Assembly (NCBI GenBank): GCA_009809945.1
Contig: WTPW01000692.1
Span: 190,150 to 254,149 of the forward strand
Length of the DNA stretch: 64,000 nt
Direction: 5' to 3'
From: Gigaspora margarita
Lineage: Eukaryota > Glomeromycota > Glomeromycetes > Diversisporales > Gigasporaceae
Within the stretch, counting starts at the first letter, position 1. Each line of letters starts with the position of its first letter. Made by a program: the position numbers and the translations under genes. The notes under the pieces were generated by a model. It saw nothing but the letters and a program-made list of their open reading frames with translations, ran no database searches and was not told the DNA's origin. Below, one piece after another: positions 1 through 11,009 of this stretch.

Positions 1-599
1 CATAATATGCTTGTTGTTAAATAACGATTAACTTATGGAATTTATTTACTGTGCCCCAAAAATCACCTAAGTAGAGTTGATCGTAATATGATCTTTACAT
101 TCAAATTTAATAATAAAAAAGGCAACTGTCATGTGAATAATATAAATGATTTTCATAATCGTTACATAGAGGTACCTTTTATAATATAACATTAGAGTTG
201 GTCAAAGATTCTTTTTAACCAACATCACAGAGCTAATTTTGGGGATAATGGCATAAAAATAATATGCCCAAAAGATCAAGTCAAAAGCATGTTTTACAGC
301 TATTGTATAAACTTATACCATTTGTTTAGATAATTTTTAGTATATAAAACTGCGATTATTGAGTGTGATATATGACTCAAGTTTTTCAGGAGTCATGATA
401 GTTGATTAGAATGGAAATTTTCATAAAAAAATTTTTTTTATATGTTACATTTTATATCCAATTATTTTAGCGGGCAAATTTGCCTGCTAAATTTTACGGT
501 TTAAGGAATATATCTGCTAATTGATAGTTAACATATTTATTATGGCGTGAAGCGCCACTCATCTTATTTTGTTTTTTATTTTTTAAATTATAGTAGTAG
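1..599. other. A/T-rich sequence, no gene recognised
   Basis: No open frame of note on either strand. The only motif I see is a short near-palindrome around 470-492, GCGGGCAAATTTGCCTGC, which matches the termini of the inverted-repeat element at 42185-42762 and may be a relic of that family. Confidence 0.5.
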
Positions 600-2430
600 T
601 TTTGAAATAGTTAGAAATATTTCAATATATTTTAGAACTATGAAACCAAGCTGAACTAGTAGATCTGTAACCTGGGTCATACCAAGCACGCATTGGATTA
701 TATTTTTGAATTGTTTTGAAATTTTGTATTATTTATCAAAAATTTAAAATTTTGTATTACACAATCAGATTAGATCTTTTGTTTATAAATTAAATCATCT
801 ATATTGTTTTTTTTTCGTTTTATTTTGTTTTTTTATTTTCATTTTGTTTTTTTTGTTTTTGTTTTGTTTTTTTTGTTTTATTTTGTTTTTTTTATTTATT
901 TTTTAATTTTTTTTATTTTATTTGGCACTTTACAAAAATACCAGCCCTTTGCAAGAAAACCAACAACTTTTTGGCACTATGCAAGAACACCAATATGACT
1001 TTACAAGCCAACTTAAACTTCTGACACTTTGCAAGAACCCTTCTAAATCTTCAAGAACGCTTCTTTAGGGAAATGATTTAGTTAGACGCAAGTTTTCGCA
1101 AGTTTTCGCTTATTTATTTTCTTGTTTGATAATTTTTTATTTTGTTGTTTTTTTTTAAAATTTTTTTATTAATTTATTTTATTCCAGTACTTTGTGAGAA
1201 CACATTTCTTTAAAGAAAATTTAGTTAGGTGCAAGTATTTGCAAGTTTTCGCAAGTTAACCTAGCATTTTACAAACACAACTAGGTTTTGACAATTTTTT
1301 AATTTGAACTCTTACTTTAGAAAAATAGAAATTTAGGACTTCGTTTATTTTTTTTTATTAAGTTTGTTTACATATTTTGTTTTTAGTTATTTTTTTTTTT
1401 ACTTATTTTTTTACTTTAATTTTATTTTATTTATTTCTAACTTTCTTTGAAACTTTGAAAGAATTAATGTGGCTTTCCGGCACTTTACAAAAACACTAGC
1501 TCTAACTTCTTCACCACTTTGCAAGAACATACAAGATTCTTTAACAATTTGCAAAAACTCTTATACTTTTGAAAAATAGTTTTTTTCACTTCTCTACTAT
1601 TTTTTAGAAAGTAGTGAATATGAGCGAAAAGAAATAATAGCTAACGTCGGGTGAAAAAATAAGTGTGTAAATCTAGTATTATGCGACAAAGTGTGAAAGT
1701 AGTTTATAATATTACTATTTTTTTATTTTCAATTTTTTTTATTTTTTTACTTCTTTACTATTTTTAGCAAGTAGCAAATATAAGCGAATATAATCAAATA
1801 TAAGAGAATATAATCGAATATAAGCGAATATAAGTATGTAGAGCTAGTATTATGCGATGAAGAGCGAAAGTAGTTTACAATATTATTATTTTTTTGGTTT
1901 CATTTTTTTTTGTTATTTTTTACTTATCTACAATTTTTAGGATATAGTGAATATAAGCGAATATAGAATATAATCAAATATAAGCGAATATAAGTATGTA
2001 GAGCTAGTATTATGCGATGAAGAGCGAAAGTAGTTTACAATATTATTATTTTTTTGGTTTCGTTTTTTGTTATTTTTTTACTTCTCTACTATGTTTAGGA
2101 AGTAGCAGATATAAGCAAATATAATAGTTAAAACAATGAAGAGAAATAATAGCTAACTGCAAGATGAGAAAATAAGTATTTAGAGCTAGTATTATGCGAT
2201 GAAGTGCAAAGTAGTTTAAAATATTACTATTTTTTTGGGTTTATTTTTTTTTAGTTTTATTTTTTTTTGTTATAAAAAATGTATAATAATATATAATAAA
2301 TAAAATATATTTAATTTAAAATATAATATATAACAGATAATAATAATAATAAATAAAAAAAATATAAAACTTTATATTAAATTGCGAAACCTTGCAAAAA
2401 CATGTGAAAACCTGTAAAATGTTTAAAAAT
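600..2430 (-). repeat. Dispersed A/T-rich repeat, related to the insert at 27.3-29.7 kb
   Basis: Stretches of this block recur in reverse orientation inside the 27286-29656 insertion. Shared landmarks are AGTAGATCTGTAACCTGG near 658, the GATCAGATTAGATC-type motif near 765, and many short variants of GCACTTTGCAAGAACACC between 925 and 1560. No coding frame is recognisable; the 804-998 open frame is a poly-T/A artefact. It is probably a degraded non-autonomous element lacking identifiable ends. Sequence and repetition are seen; the element status is inferred. Confidence 0.55.
1570..2245. repeat. Tandem array, ~170 bp unit, about four copies
   Basis: The core GAGCTAGTATTATGCGATGA (variants) appears near 1670, 1840, 2008 and 2188, giving spacings of roughly 170 bp. 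Each unit also carries a TATAAGCGAATATAA stretch and a poly-T block after GTAGTTTACAATATTA. It is a degenerate minisatellite inside the larger repeat. Confidence 0.7.
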
Positions 2431-2866
2431 AAGTATATAGTATAATAGTATCAATTATTACCGATTATTACCAATTACTATTTTTATCGATAGTCCTCAT
2501 CAAGGGGCATTTAAATGCGCATCGTTGCGATTTATTTCAAATTATTGCGATGTAATATTGTGTAATTTTTTATATATATATTTTGTAATATTCCGTAATT
2601 AAAAATTGTGAAAGCTATCGTGTCGATTCAAAATTCTTGTACAAGTTTTCAGGCTATAATAACTTACGTAAGATTATGTTTATATAATTTGCTGATGTTG
2701 TATTGAGAATAGTTGTAGCTTTTTTGTCAAATGGTAGTTGGCTTCGGAATTTTTGGGTATTATTTGTCTCATTGCTTTGCAAAGATGCTATTGTTTAAGA
2801 GAAGGAATAAAGGCTATTAGGTCTGTAAATTCAGCTGGAATGTTAGGTTAAGATAACATGTTAGTA

Positions 2867-3193
2867 CTATAAACGGCCATATAAAAGACCCCCCATGATA
2901 GTAGATCCCCCACGTATCATCCCCAGGTTTACAGTATAGGTTGAGATTTTTGGAAAAGATAAGAGACCTGGGTATACTAGAGAATCTAAACTGATAAAAG
3001 ACCTGGGTATACTATAGGATAAACATTCGAATAGCTTAAAAATAACATATTACTTGTACCAATATGCTATATTTATATTGCCTGGTACTGGACCTACTGG
3101 ACCCCCATCTGTACAATAGACCCCTGGGTCTACTATTGGGTTTAAAATTGAGAAAATGTAACAGACCCGGGTCTTTTATATGGCCGTTTACAG
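2867..3193. mobile_element. MITE, mariner-type (TA target duplication), in DIRS
   Basis: Inverted ends CTATAAACGGCCATATAAAA and its counterpart ending GGCCGTTTACAG are flanked by TA at 2865-2866 and 3194-3195. The interior has further GACCYGGGT-type inverted matches. It interrupts the DIRS sequence just after the RNase H region. It has no coding capacity. Confidence 0.75.
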
Positions 3194-3199
3194 TATATT

Positions 3200-3645
3200 A
3201 TGAGTGATAAATACACAGTGCCTATTGTGAGAAAACAGATTTGCTTCAGTATTTTTTGATCCAGGTATGTGTTCGAGTTTTATAAAAAAGCTTACGTGGA
3301 TTTGAGTTTTGTATATTTTAGTAATTATATTGTTGATGTCTTGGTTTTTGCAGTAGCCTGCATAGTAGGATTCAGCATTTGACAGGTTATTAGTCCAAAT
3401 GATTAATTTTTTTTTCTCATATAGGTGCGAAGGTACATATCACTATAAGGGCGATGATTAGTTCCCACATTTGGATGTTTATTTTTGCCAGGTTGATTGA
3501 TTTTGACCAGTTAAAAGCTTTAAAGTAATTTAGGTATGTGGCATCTTAACCTTTGTTCGATACATCAGTGAAGAGATTGAGAGTGTATGATAGGCACTAT
3601 TCCCAGTTTTGAAACAATTGGATGCCTAGCCATGTTTGTATTGCT
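3200..3645 (-). pseudogene. DIRS RNase H domain fragment
   Basis: On the minus strand, broken frames read TDVSNKG, then KINIQMWELIIALI, then IIWTNNLSNAE, then LEHIPGSKNTEANLFS. These correspond to the DIRS RNase H pattern: first catalytic Asp, the conserved helix with Glu, the TDN-type strand (TNN here, Asp to Asn), and a terminal HIPG..N..A..LS motif. At least two frameshifts and several stops break it. It lies directly downstream of the RT fragment at 4152-4712, as expected for pol. The domain would cleave RNA in RNA:DNA hybrids. This is domain recognition by eye, not a scored match. Confidence 0.6.
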
Positions 3646-4151
3646 GAGACCTACTAGTTTATATCAAATATAATTGGTTTTGTAAGCCTTATATGATATC
3701 TAGGATTAGTTTGCTATTTTGTATATTTATCAAACACTGCATAAATGGGGCATTCTTGTGGTATAATTTGACAGGTCCAAACGAGCGATCTGACTAATGA
3801 CTAGAGGTTTTTGTGGAAACACTATTTTTTGGTTATCTATTGCTTTAGTAGGGTGATTAATTTGTTACATTTCCTTTGTAGGACAGAGAGAACACCAAAC
3901 ATCTAGTATAGAGATCATACTTGAAATTTTTTAGCGAAAACATTTAAAATTTGAGAAGCAAAAAACAGTTTTTGCCAATTATATTGGCATCTAGTAGTCC
4001 AATTTGAATGAATTTTTTTTAAATGAAGCTCTTAGTAAGGCACATCTAACAAAAAAAAGTTTATTCAATTCTGATTACTGGATTAGAAGTTATTAAAGTA
4101 AATAGATTTTGTCATTTTTAATGAATTAGACCAAAATTGGCCAAAATCCAG
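3646..4151 (-). other. DIRS inter-domain remnant between RT and RNase H
   Basis: This connects the RT fragment to the RNase H fragment on the minus strand. I see no clean open frame, only A/T-rich degraded sequence with many stops. Position is the only reason to assign it to the retrotransposon. Confidence 0.4.
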
Positions 4152-4712
4152 TTATGACCAATATAAGAGATGTTCAGGGTTCTGGACAGAGGCTGTCATA
4201 GTATTGGTGTTTAATATTATTTCCAAAAATGTAACACTCATGCTGGGGCCCTTCATTTTTGTTTCTTTGTACGGTATATTAATGGAATTCAAGATGCGTA
4301 AGAATTGCCCTAGTTCACGTATTCCATCTGATAAGCTTATTATAAGAAAATTATTCATATAGTGGATTTTGGTTAGGATTTCTTGTTGGGAGGCGATCCA
4401 TGTTATTGAGTCCGCGAAGTGGCAGAATATGCCTCCTGATGCTCTGTTGCCGAATACGAGAACTTTGTCAAAGTACATCTGGTTTCTGTGACAAAATCCT
4501 TGCAGGATTTGGTTTACTAGGTGAACTGAGAGTATGTGGTAGGCATCTTTAATGTCAACCTTGAATAGGGTGCAGCCTTTGCTATAATAGTTGATCCATC
4601 AAATTGCGTGAGTAACTGTTTTATATTTCATGACAAATTTGAGTTTATTGATTCGATCGTTTATACTAATTTCAGAAGGAGATGACAGATGGAATATTAC
4701 TTGGTAATAGTG
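4152..4712 (-). pseudogene. DIRS reverse transcriptase fragment, catalytic site lost
   Basis: The minus-strand frame reads HLSSPSEISINDRI, then GCTLFKVDIKDAYHILSVH, then FGNRASGGIFCHFADSITW, then HYMNNFLII. These are in the order and spacing of DIRS-type RT motifs. The first catalytic Asp survives in KVDIKDAY, but the usual Y-x-D-D is YMNN (about 4350-4361), so both palm aspartates are asparagine. One in-frame TGA sits upstream at HAI*WINYY. The upstream part continues across the small MITE (4713-4832) with PKAYRAV. It once made cDNA of the element; the present copy cannot be active. Confidence 0.8.
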
Positions 4713-4832
4713 TTGGCACTGGAATTCTAGAACACCACTGAAATTCTAGAATTTTTACTGGAACCACTGGAAGGCTATAAGAATCTGAAATTCCAGTGGT
4801 GTTTCAGTAGTATTCCAGAATTCCAGTGCCAA
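4713..4832. mobile_element. Short inverted-repeat element (~120 bp) in DIRS
   Basis: The left end TTGGCACTGGAATTCTAGAA pairs with the right end TTCCAGAATTCCAGTGCCAA, and the interior repeats ATTCCAGTGGT-type inverted matches. It separates two parts of the DIRS pol frame. The target duplication is not clear, so the superfamily is unknown. Confidence 0.65.
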
Positions 4833-4954
4833 TACAGCTCGGTAAGCTTTAGGGTGTGTGTCTTTCTTTTTCACAAGACTACATAGTTTTATTTGAAAAA
4901 TGTTACATGGAGCTTGGTTTTCTTAAAATGGGCCACAGATTCTTTTGTTTGCTA

Positions 4955-5272
4955 CTGTATGTGTCCGAAAATAAGCTACCTTTTTTGGCCAAAAAATTAC
5001 ACGAAAAAATATGGGTAGCTTATTTTCGAAATATAGAGTTTTTTGAAAAAATTAAAAAACGTACTAATAAAATGTTGTCCAAATGATACCAAATTTTTAC
5101 TGTAAGTGTATTTTGATGTCCTGAACAAGTTTACTTAATGGCACTTTTGAGGTTTACTTAGTAAAATTTAGACTTTTATATGTAGCAACTGCTAACGGGT
5201 TTTTTAAGATTTTTGAAAAAAATCAGGGGGGTAGCTTATTTTAGGTACTAGCTTATTTTCGGACATATACGG
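4955..5272. mobile_element. MITE, mariner-type, CTGTATGTGTCCGAAAATAAG ends
   Basis: Ends CTGTATGTGTCCGAAAATAA and, inverted, CCGTATATGTCCGAAAATAA are flanked by TA (4953-4954 and 5273-5274). A second GGTAGCTTATTTT copy lies just inside the right end. The interior TAGTAAAATTTAGACTTT..TATGTAGCAACT block also occurs inside Harbinger-type MITEs of this window. The open frame 4856-5086 is an artefact of this element. Confidence 0.82.
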
Positions 5273-5274
5273 TA

Positions 5275-5338
5275 ACTCGTTTCTATATAGCTGAGGAATG
5301 CTTCTGGGCAATATTGATTGATTGCAGGTTTTTTTGGA
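5275..5338 (-). pseudogene. DIRS pol N-terminal fragment between two MITEs
   Basis: The minus strand reads IQKNLQSINIAQKHSSAI then TAG and KRV. It continues the frame of 5945-6044 once the 5342-5941 MITE and one TAA copy are removed. NLQSI..A matches the conserved NL.SA stretch before the RT core in DIRS pol proteins. Confidence 0.6.
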
Positions 5339-5341
5339 TAA

Positions 5342-5941
5342 GGGGAGTGCAGTAAATCACGTAATTAGGGTTTACATAGGTCTGACCCCCCTCCCTCCTG
5401 TGATAGACTATTGACCAATCAAATTTCGTCTTTTTAATATTAAAAAAATTCAAAAATGTTTTTGACCCCACATATGATAACAGTCGCTACATAGTAAAGT
5501 CAAAATTTTACTATGTGAATAGATTAAGGTTGCTTAAGTAAACTTGTTCAAAAGATCAAAATACACTTACTCTAAAATTTTCATCAGTATTGGAATACTT
5601 TTTATTATTTGACTTTTTGATTTTTATGTTCGACGAAAATTTTAAAATTTTTTAAAAAAATACATTTGACGAATGTAAAAATTAAAAGTTAAATAATAAA
5701 AACTTCTTCAATTTTGATAATAATTTCAAAATAAATGTATTTTGATATTCCAAACAAGTTTACTTAATCGATAATTATCGATTGACATAGTAAAATTTAG
5801 ACTTTACTATGTAGCAACTTTCAGTGAATTTTTATTATAATAAATACTTCAATATTATTGGCTATTTTACTATATATATATATAGGATGTGATAATTGGG
5901 ACCCCTCCCCTAAAAAAATTACGTGATTTTTTGTGCTCCTC
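5342..5941. mobile_element. MITE, PIF/Harbinger-type (TAA target duplication), in DIRS
   Basis: Left end GGGGAGTGCAGTAAATCACG, right end (inverted) GAGGAGCACAAAAAATCACG. Identical TAA triplets flank it at 5339-5341 and 5942-5944. The whole element is a near-palindrome: the TACATAGTAAAGTC..ACTATG block occurs in both halves. A second copy in the opposite orientation is at 57343-57954. Excising it with one TAA rejoins the DIRS pol frame. It is non-coding; the 5283-5471 frame is spurious. Confidence 0.88.
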
Positions 5942-5944
5942 TAA

Positions 5945-6044
5945 TCAAGGATCGGGGTCCTCTGAAATTGAATCTGAAGCTCTGTGTAATGCCGTTGGTT
6001 AGATATTCAATGAATGGGCAGTTCAGGTGATAGTTGGTAAGGAG
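5945..6044 (-). pseudogene. DIRS pol N-terminal fragment (left of MULE)
   Basis: The minus strand reads NYHLNCPFIEYLTNGI then TQSFRFNFRGPRSLI. The FL..G...GF.....G pattern is typical of the region before the RT in DIRS-like pol proteins. It joins in frame with 10429-10776 (QAFQLVT) when the MULE and one 9 bp target copy are removed. Confidence 0.68.
6036..6044. repeat. MULE target-site duplication, left copy
   Basis: GGTAAGGAG here and GGTAACGAG at 10420-10428 match at 8 of 9 positions. Nine bases is the usual duplication length for Mutator-like elements. Confidence 0.8.
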
Positions 6045-6153
6045 GAGTGCATCTATTTGCGCATCAGTACGTGATGTTCTGTGATCATCTACGTGTGACC
6101 TGGCCAATCAGAATCGTTCACGATAAAATGTTGAAATGATCATCTTTTTTTAA
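6045..6153. repeat. MULE terminal inverted repeat, left
   Basis: Begins GAGTGCATCTATTTGCGCAT and ends near AATGATCATCTTTTTTT. It pairs with 10316-10419 with few mismatches over about 100 bp. Confidence 0.85.
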
Positions 6154-6408
6154 TTAATAATACGTACTACTTTACACGAATACTTATACGAAATCAATTT
6201 ATCCTATAATTTTTTATAAACGCGAAAAAAAATTAAGTTCACCAAAAAAAATTAGGCACTTTATACTTATGGGAAAGTTAAGTATTAAATAAAATTACGC
6301 TTTAGTATCTATGAACTTTATTATAATTTAAACTTTATTTATATGCGAAAGAAGAAAAAATTAATTATTGAGCTATCTCTATCTATATTACTGCTTTATA
6401 TTAATTTA

Positions 6409-8666
6409 TTACTTAGAGTTTAGTTGTTTTTTTATGTTATAATTAGTGCCTTTTAACTCAGATTCAGGAATAGGACAATTATCATATAAATAAATTTTAG
6501 ATTTTCTTTTTATTCCTGTACTTACAATCGATTCTAAATCGGCGGCATTAATTAAATTTCTTTCTTCTTGACCATGGTGATTCCAAACTCTTCGAATTGC
6601 ATTAACCCAATCTTCAAAAGACACATCATCAACTTGCTTGAGCTTTTCTGTTTCTTGAATATACGAAACTTCAGGTACTGGTGCTGGGTAGAACTTTTGG
6701 CATACACAAAATATGTGTTTGCATCCTATTCTGCGAAATTTATAGTCTGGACAATCGCATTCAAAATTTACAGGTTTTAAGTTTATGTTATCTCGTAAAG
6801 TATCTTTAATATTAATTTTATAATTTTCATTTGTAGACAGTGACTTTACAAGATAACATCGACCACCAGGCATTTTAAAACTTTCTAAGTTTGAACTATC
6901 AAGTTCTCAGCACCGTTGTTCTTTTTGTCGCAGTTTCATCCTTCTGATCATCAAATCAGCAGCTTTACATTCGAACTCGGCATCCGTTAAGGCTGCCCGT
7001 AAAGTCCAAACTAAAGTGTCAATTCGATGATTTTGCTTGCCACTTAGATATGTATACTTGAATTTTTTATGCCAGGATTCGATATAATTAGTTGTATTCA
7101 TTTCCTGATGCTCATATAATCGATAAGCATCAACCCACTTTTCATAATTTACATAATATTCTCTTTTTAGATATTCTACCCATTTTGATTCGCCATAATT
7201 AGCCCACTGTTGAAGATAGTTATCAAACTCATTTCGTACTTGTGAAGTATCTCGAAGCCGCATTATAGCACCAAGCCCATCTAATGTGGCCTTTTGTGCT
7301 ACCTGTTTTTTTGTCCGTTTACAAGTACCATCGTTATATTTTACAAAATAATCATTATCACTATTAATTTTACTTCTATTCTTTTGTCAGGCATTTTTTA
7401 TATGCCATTGGCAAAGTAAAATTCTCGCATTAGGAAAGATTTCTCTAATAGCTTTTTGCTGGGCATCATCGTCATCTGTAAGAAAGGTGTGAGGTTTCCA
7501 ATTTATATTCTTATTTTTTATACTAGTAAGCCAATAAATTAATGTTTCACTGGCTTTTTTTTCTGAAATTAGATGTGCTACAGGAACACCCTGACCACCA
7601 TTATCATCCCGCACAAGCATGGTAAAAAGATGTGTATTATGCGATGTTGTGCCATGCATTCCATTTATGCAAACAGTTTGGGCGCTCTTTGATTTGAGTA
7701 TTTGCTTCTGGAATTCAGTTTGAAATCCATATAAAAAACCTAAATTCGAATTCCAAGTAAGATTACTACAAATAAACGATCCATCTTCTTGAGATGAGAC
7801 GATCCATTCATTTACTGATACATCTTCGCCATAACCTTCTTCTTTATTACCCAGATAAATTACACCTTTTAGCCATGAAAATAAGTAAAAAAACATTTAA
7901 TAATTAGTAAGTTAATTAGATTTTAATATGTAGTTTAATTTATTTTTAATTTTATATTTAATTTTATTGTTTTATATTTTTTATTTTATACATTTATTAA
8001 TTTACCTTTCATTTTATCATGGACAATATTATAGACGTCGATATAGGAGAGATATGCATCCCGTCTTTGGGTTAAGGGCAAAGAACTTAAATCGTCATTG
8101 TTACATAATTGATTGACTCGGTTATGAAACATTGATACAATTTGTGTGGGTTTCATCCCATCTCTTGCTCTTTCTCTTATCCACTCCTTCGCCTGTTGAA
8201 ACAAATGAATATTGCACAGATCTTCATCAGTTCCAGATGCATGTCCATTATGAAGTGTGTAGTGGATAATTTGAACTGCATCACCCTCTTCATTACGATG
8301 TTTTTGTACTTTTAGGTAGGATTTGCATCTGACCTTCTTGGATGGTTTCTGAATGGGTCGAGGTTTGTTGCGGCCTGTCGAATTTTGATTAGCAAAGCGA
8401 GCTACGGTTCTAGGATTTCCAGCACAATGACATAAATATTTGACATTTAACTGATATTCTTTATTCTCTCGTCTGAGACACCGAACATAATGGGCTCCAG
8501 AAATATTAGGAAGAACGTTTTTGATCCAATCTTCATACGTGCTTAGGTTAAGATGAGTATATATTTCTATATTATCATTTGAATCTTCAATTTTTTCATC
8601 TTCAATTTGTTCATCTTCATAAATAGCTTTGTCGATTATATCAATTGGGTCAAATTCACTAGACAT
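6409..8666 (-). pseudogene. MULE transposase, one intron, two in-frame TGA codons
   Basis: Exon 1 (8666 to about 7990) carries a WRKY/GCM1-like zinc site: YLCHCAG, VRCKSYLKV, HYTLHNGHA. It ends at AAAG|GTAAATT, a plausible 5-prime splice site; TACTAAT lies before 7896 on this strand. The second exon holds the DDE domain: CINGMHGTT, then FLTDDDDAQ, then LCQWHIKNA, then NYIESWHKKF, followed by a SWIM zinc finger CDCPDYKFRRIGCKHIFC. Frames 7896-7387, 7263-6907 and 6873-6409 are all in phase and are separated only by TGA codons at 7387-7389 (WHIKNA*, normally Trp in AW) and 6907-6909. The first catalytic Asp is Asn (codon 7663-7665); the second Asp and Glu (ESWH) remain. The protein would cut and join element ends. 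Recently inactivated, or read through. Confidence 0.85.
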
Positions 8667-9296
8667 ATTAAATTTTTTTAAATATTTATTTTATGAGGAA
8701 TTTAAAGATAAAAGATGAAAAAACTCAATGTTAACACGAAGGCGATATAACATTGTGATCGTCTCTTTTATAACCTTTTCTATACGCTTAATAACAAATA
8801 TTTTATTAATATATTTTATCTTTAAATAGGTATTTGGAGGTATTGGCATGATAGAAGTATTTTTTAATTTATTTTTATTATTATTAATTTAATACTGTAT
8901 TTTTGATTCTTATGAATTCAGCAGGCAATTAAGGCATTGACATGCAACAAAATTTTATCTCTTTTATTCTTATGAATTGTCAGGTAATGAATCATTAGCA
9001 TACAACAGGAGTATGTTTTATTTTAATTTTTTTTTTATTTTTTATTTTTTATTTTTTTTTTGATCTTTAATTTTATATTTATTTTCACGAATCGGAAGGT
9101 AGGCATTGGCATGCAACAGGAGTATTCTTTAATATAATTTTTATTTTATTTTATTTTTTATTTTTTTTAATAGTTGATTACGATTTGGCAAGAAACAAGT
9201 TAGTACGTGCATTTTTTTGTTAGAATATCCATTAGTAAAAAGCAAAAAAAAAATAATATATTAACAATTATTTTTTATTAAACTTATTATTTTTAG

Positions 9297-9457
9297 TGCA
9301 ATCAGACCTCCGTAAATGCATCCTCTATAATGCACATGTAATTTGGTCCCATCTCATGCATTTTGCTCTCTATAAATGCATATTCTCTCTAAATGTGCAT
9401 TTCAATTTTTTTTACTATAGTTCTGAGGAAGCGCACTTATGGAGTCTGATTGTATTA
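9297..9457. mobile_element. Small inverted-repeat element, pogo-like ends, in MULE
   Basis: TGCAATCAGACCTCCGTAAA at the left pairs with a right end whose complement reads ACAATCAGACTCCATAAGTG. The interior repeats TAAATGCAT. The overlapping 9296-9514 open frame is a by-product. The target duplication is unclear. Confidence 0.6.
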
Positions 9458-9800
9458 GTTTATACATATCAAGTAAGTTATAGAATTTATTATGCAATTG
9501 TTTACCATTTATAATTATTTCAATTAAATAAAATTTAATAATGCAAGATTTTAATTTAATAATGATTTATTTAATTAATAACGATTATTTATTTATTTAT
9601 TTAATAACGATGATTGATTTATTTAATTAATAACAATGATAGTATTTATTTAGTACAATGATTTATTTATTTAACATTTATGTATCGTAATCGCATACTG
9701 CATACTTGAATTTGATTTTTCTACGCAGATAGTGCAGTAATAATATTTTGTCAAGAATGACATGAAGTTCAAAAATTTAGAAATAAGAAATGAAATATTA

Positions 9801-9930
9801 GGGGGTTTCAAAATTAAAATCAGAGATCCTATTTTACTTTTCTGATTTATAATTCAACNCAGTAAAAATGCTATTGAAAACCCNGTTTATTTTCAAAATG
9901 CGCCACTTATTTGTTAATTTTGAAACCCCC
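9801..9930. mobile_element. 130 bp hairpin MITE (TA duplication), in MULE
   Basis: GGGGGTTTCAAAATTAA at the left is mirrored by TTAATTTTGAAACCCCC at the right, flanked by TA at 9799-9800 and 9931-9932. Two ambiguous bases (9859 and 9884) fall in it. Confidence 0.8.
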
Positions 9931-10315
9931 TATTGTATAGAATGTAGAACATCACAAATAAAATATAAACAAGATATGAAATATAGAACGCAACAAATAA
10001 GAAATAAAAATTGACTAAATTCTAATTTTGAAGCAAATTGGTATTTTTTCTTATAATTTATTGAAGTCTTTTTGCTATTTTTTTTGTATATACTGAAGGC
10101 ATTAAATTGTAGAATTATAGCGGGCAATTTTAAAGCAATAATTTCATTTATTTAGGGCAAAATACTTAGTCTTAAGAAATTGAAGGGTATAAAAAACAAA
10201 GATTTGCAAAACAAAAGTAGAAAATACTACTGAGTACCATTGTAAATTAGTAAACATGTAAAGTAATAAACGTTGTACTAGTTTACATATTGAAAATTAT
10301 TAACGTAACGATGAT

Positions 10316-10419
10316 AAAAAAAGATGATTACAACATTTTATCGTGAACGATTCTGATTGGCCAGGTCATGCGTAGATGATCACAGAACATCACGTACTGA
10401 TGCACAAATAGATGCACTC
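10316..10419. repeat. MULE terminal inverted repeat, right
   Basis: Inverted counterpart of 6045-6153, ending TAGATGCACTC; the second target copy GGTAACGAG follows at 10420-10428. Confidence 0.85.
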
Positions 10420-10428
10420 GGTAACGAG

Positions 10429-10776
10429 CTGGAAGGCTTGGATATTAATAGGTGTTTGTACATTAAATTGTTGTAGATCTAATTGCGATAGCAGTTTCTG
10501 CACTGTTTTAGTTAGTGGGATGTTTTGAGGAAGAATGGCCATGATTATTTTGTTTACTAATTGTAGTGTTGGGGCCTCATTGGTAGTAATGCCACATGAT
10601 AGCTTGAACTGTGCTATGTGTCTAAAACTGGGCTCAGTGCATAGTTGTGTTTTTCTAGAGTATTTGATGAATTGGTTAGTAGGTTTGTACTTAATTCTAT
10701 TTATTATATATATATATTTTGTTTTATGTTTCGTTGTTAATCTGGTATAGCATGTATTCACTATTTTTTTTTTCAC
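10429..10776 (-). pseudogene. DIRS pol N-terminal fragment (right of MULE)
   Basis: The minus strand carries GITTNEAPTLQLVNKII, then PINIQAFQLVT, which runs in phase into NYHLNCPFIEYL at 5945-6044 after removal of the MULE. The start and upstream limit are not determinable. No domain beyond the general DIRS pol N-terminal pattern is visible here. Confidence 0.55.
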
Positions 10777-10789
10777 TTTTGTTGCTTGT

Positions 10790-10818
10790 CTCTTTCTTTC
10801 TCTCTTTTTTTTTCTCTC

Positions 10819-10850
<32 letters not shown>

Positions 10851-10910
10851 GCTGTATGTAAGTTGTAAGTATAAGCGTATTCGCATTCTCCTCTTTTTTT
10901 TTTTTTTTAG
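10790..10910. repeat. Pyrimidine-rich low-complexity tract
   Basis: T/C-rich runs, including poly-T near 10830-10850 and 10893-10908. The 10786-11010 open frame is a by-product of the poly-T and is not a gene. Confidence 0.75.
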
Positions 10911-11009
10911 ATCAACTCAGTATTTTTTTATTGTCCTCTGCAAGTTAGACTGGAATTGTATTTTCTACTTGTCTGTTGCCTATTGTTTTATAAAAACATC
11001 TCCTTTTTG

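Larger units (their letters stand above)
8690..10315. other. MULE non-coding half with internal repeats
   Basis: No gene. Four degenerate repeats with the core GGCATTGGCATGCAACAGGAGTA lie at about 8838, 8930, 8990 and 9100, each followed by a T-rich tract. An ATTTATTTAATTAATAACGAT array fills 9560-9660. Two inverted-repeat elements are nested (9297-9457 and 9801-9930). The 8.7 kb side would hold the transposase promoter; I recognise no specific box. Confidence 0.6.
6045..10419. mobile_element. Mutator-like element (MULE), 4.4 kb, complete ends
   Basis: Terminal inverted repeats of about 105 bp (6045-6153 and 10316-10419) share GAGTGCATCTATTTG at the tips and GAACGATTCTGATTGGCC within. A 9 bp near-perfect target duplication flanks the element, which holds a minus-strand transposase gene. 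Downstream of the gene promoter side (8.7-10.3 kb) the element contains degenerate internal repeats and two smaller MITEs. It sits inside the DIRS pol frame, so it is the younger insertion. The transposase has two stops and a changed catalytic residue, so this copy is probably not autonomous now. Confidence 0.88.

Noticed and set aside
804-998. 64-residue plus-strand frame, Phe-rich
   Set aside because: Created by poly-T runs separated by G; no start context, no domain, and it lies in a repeat.
5919-6107. Single 62-residue minus gene
   Set aside because: It is a chimera of DIRS pol sequence and the MULE left end; the true reading jumps the MULE.
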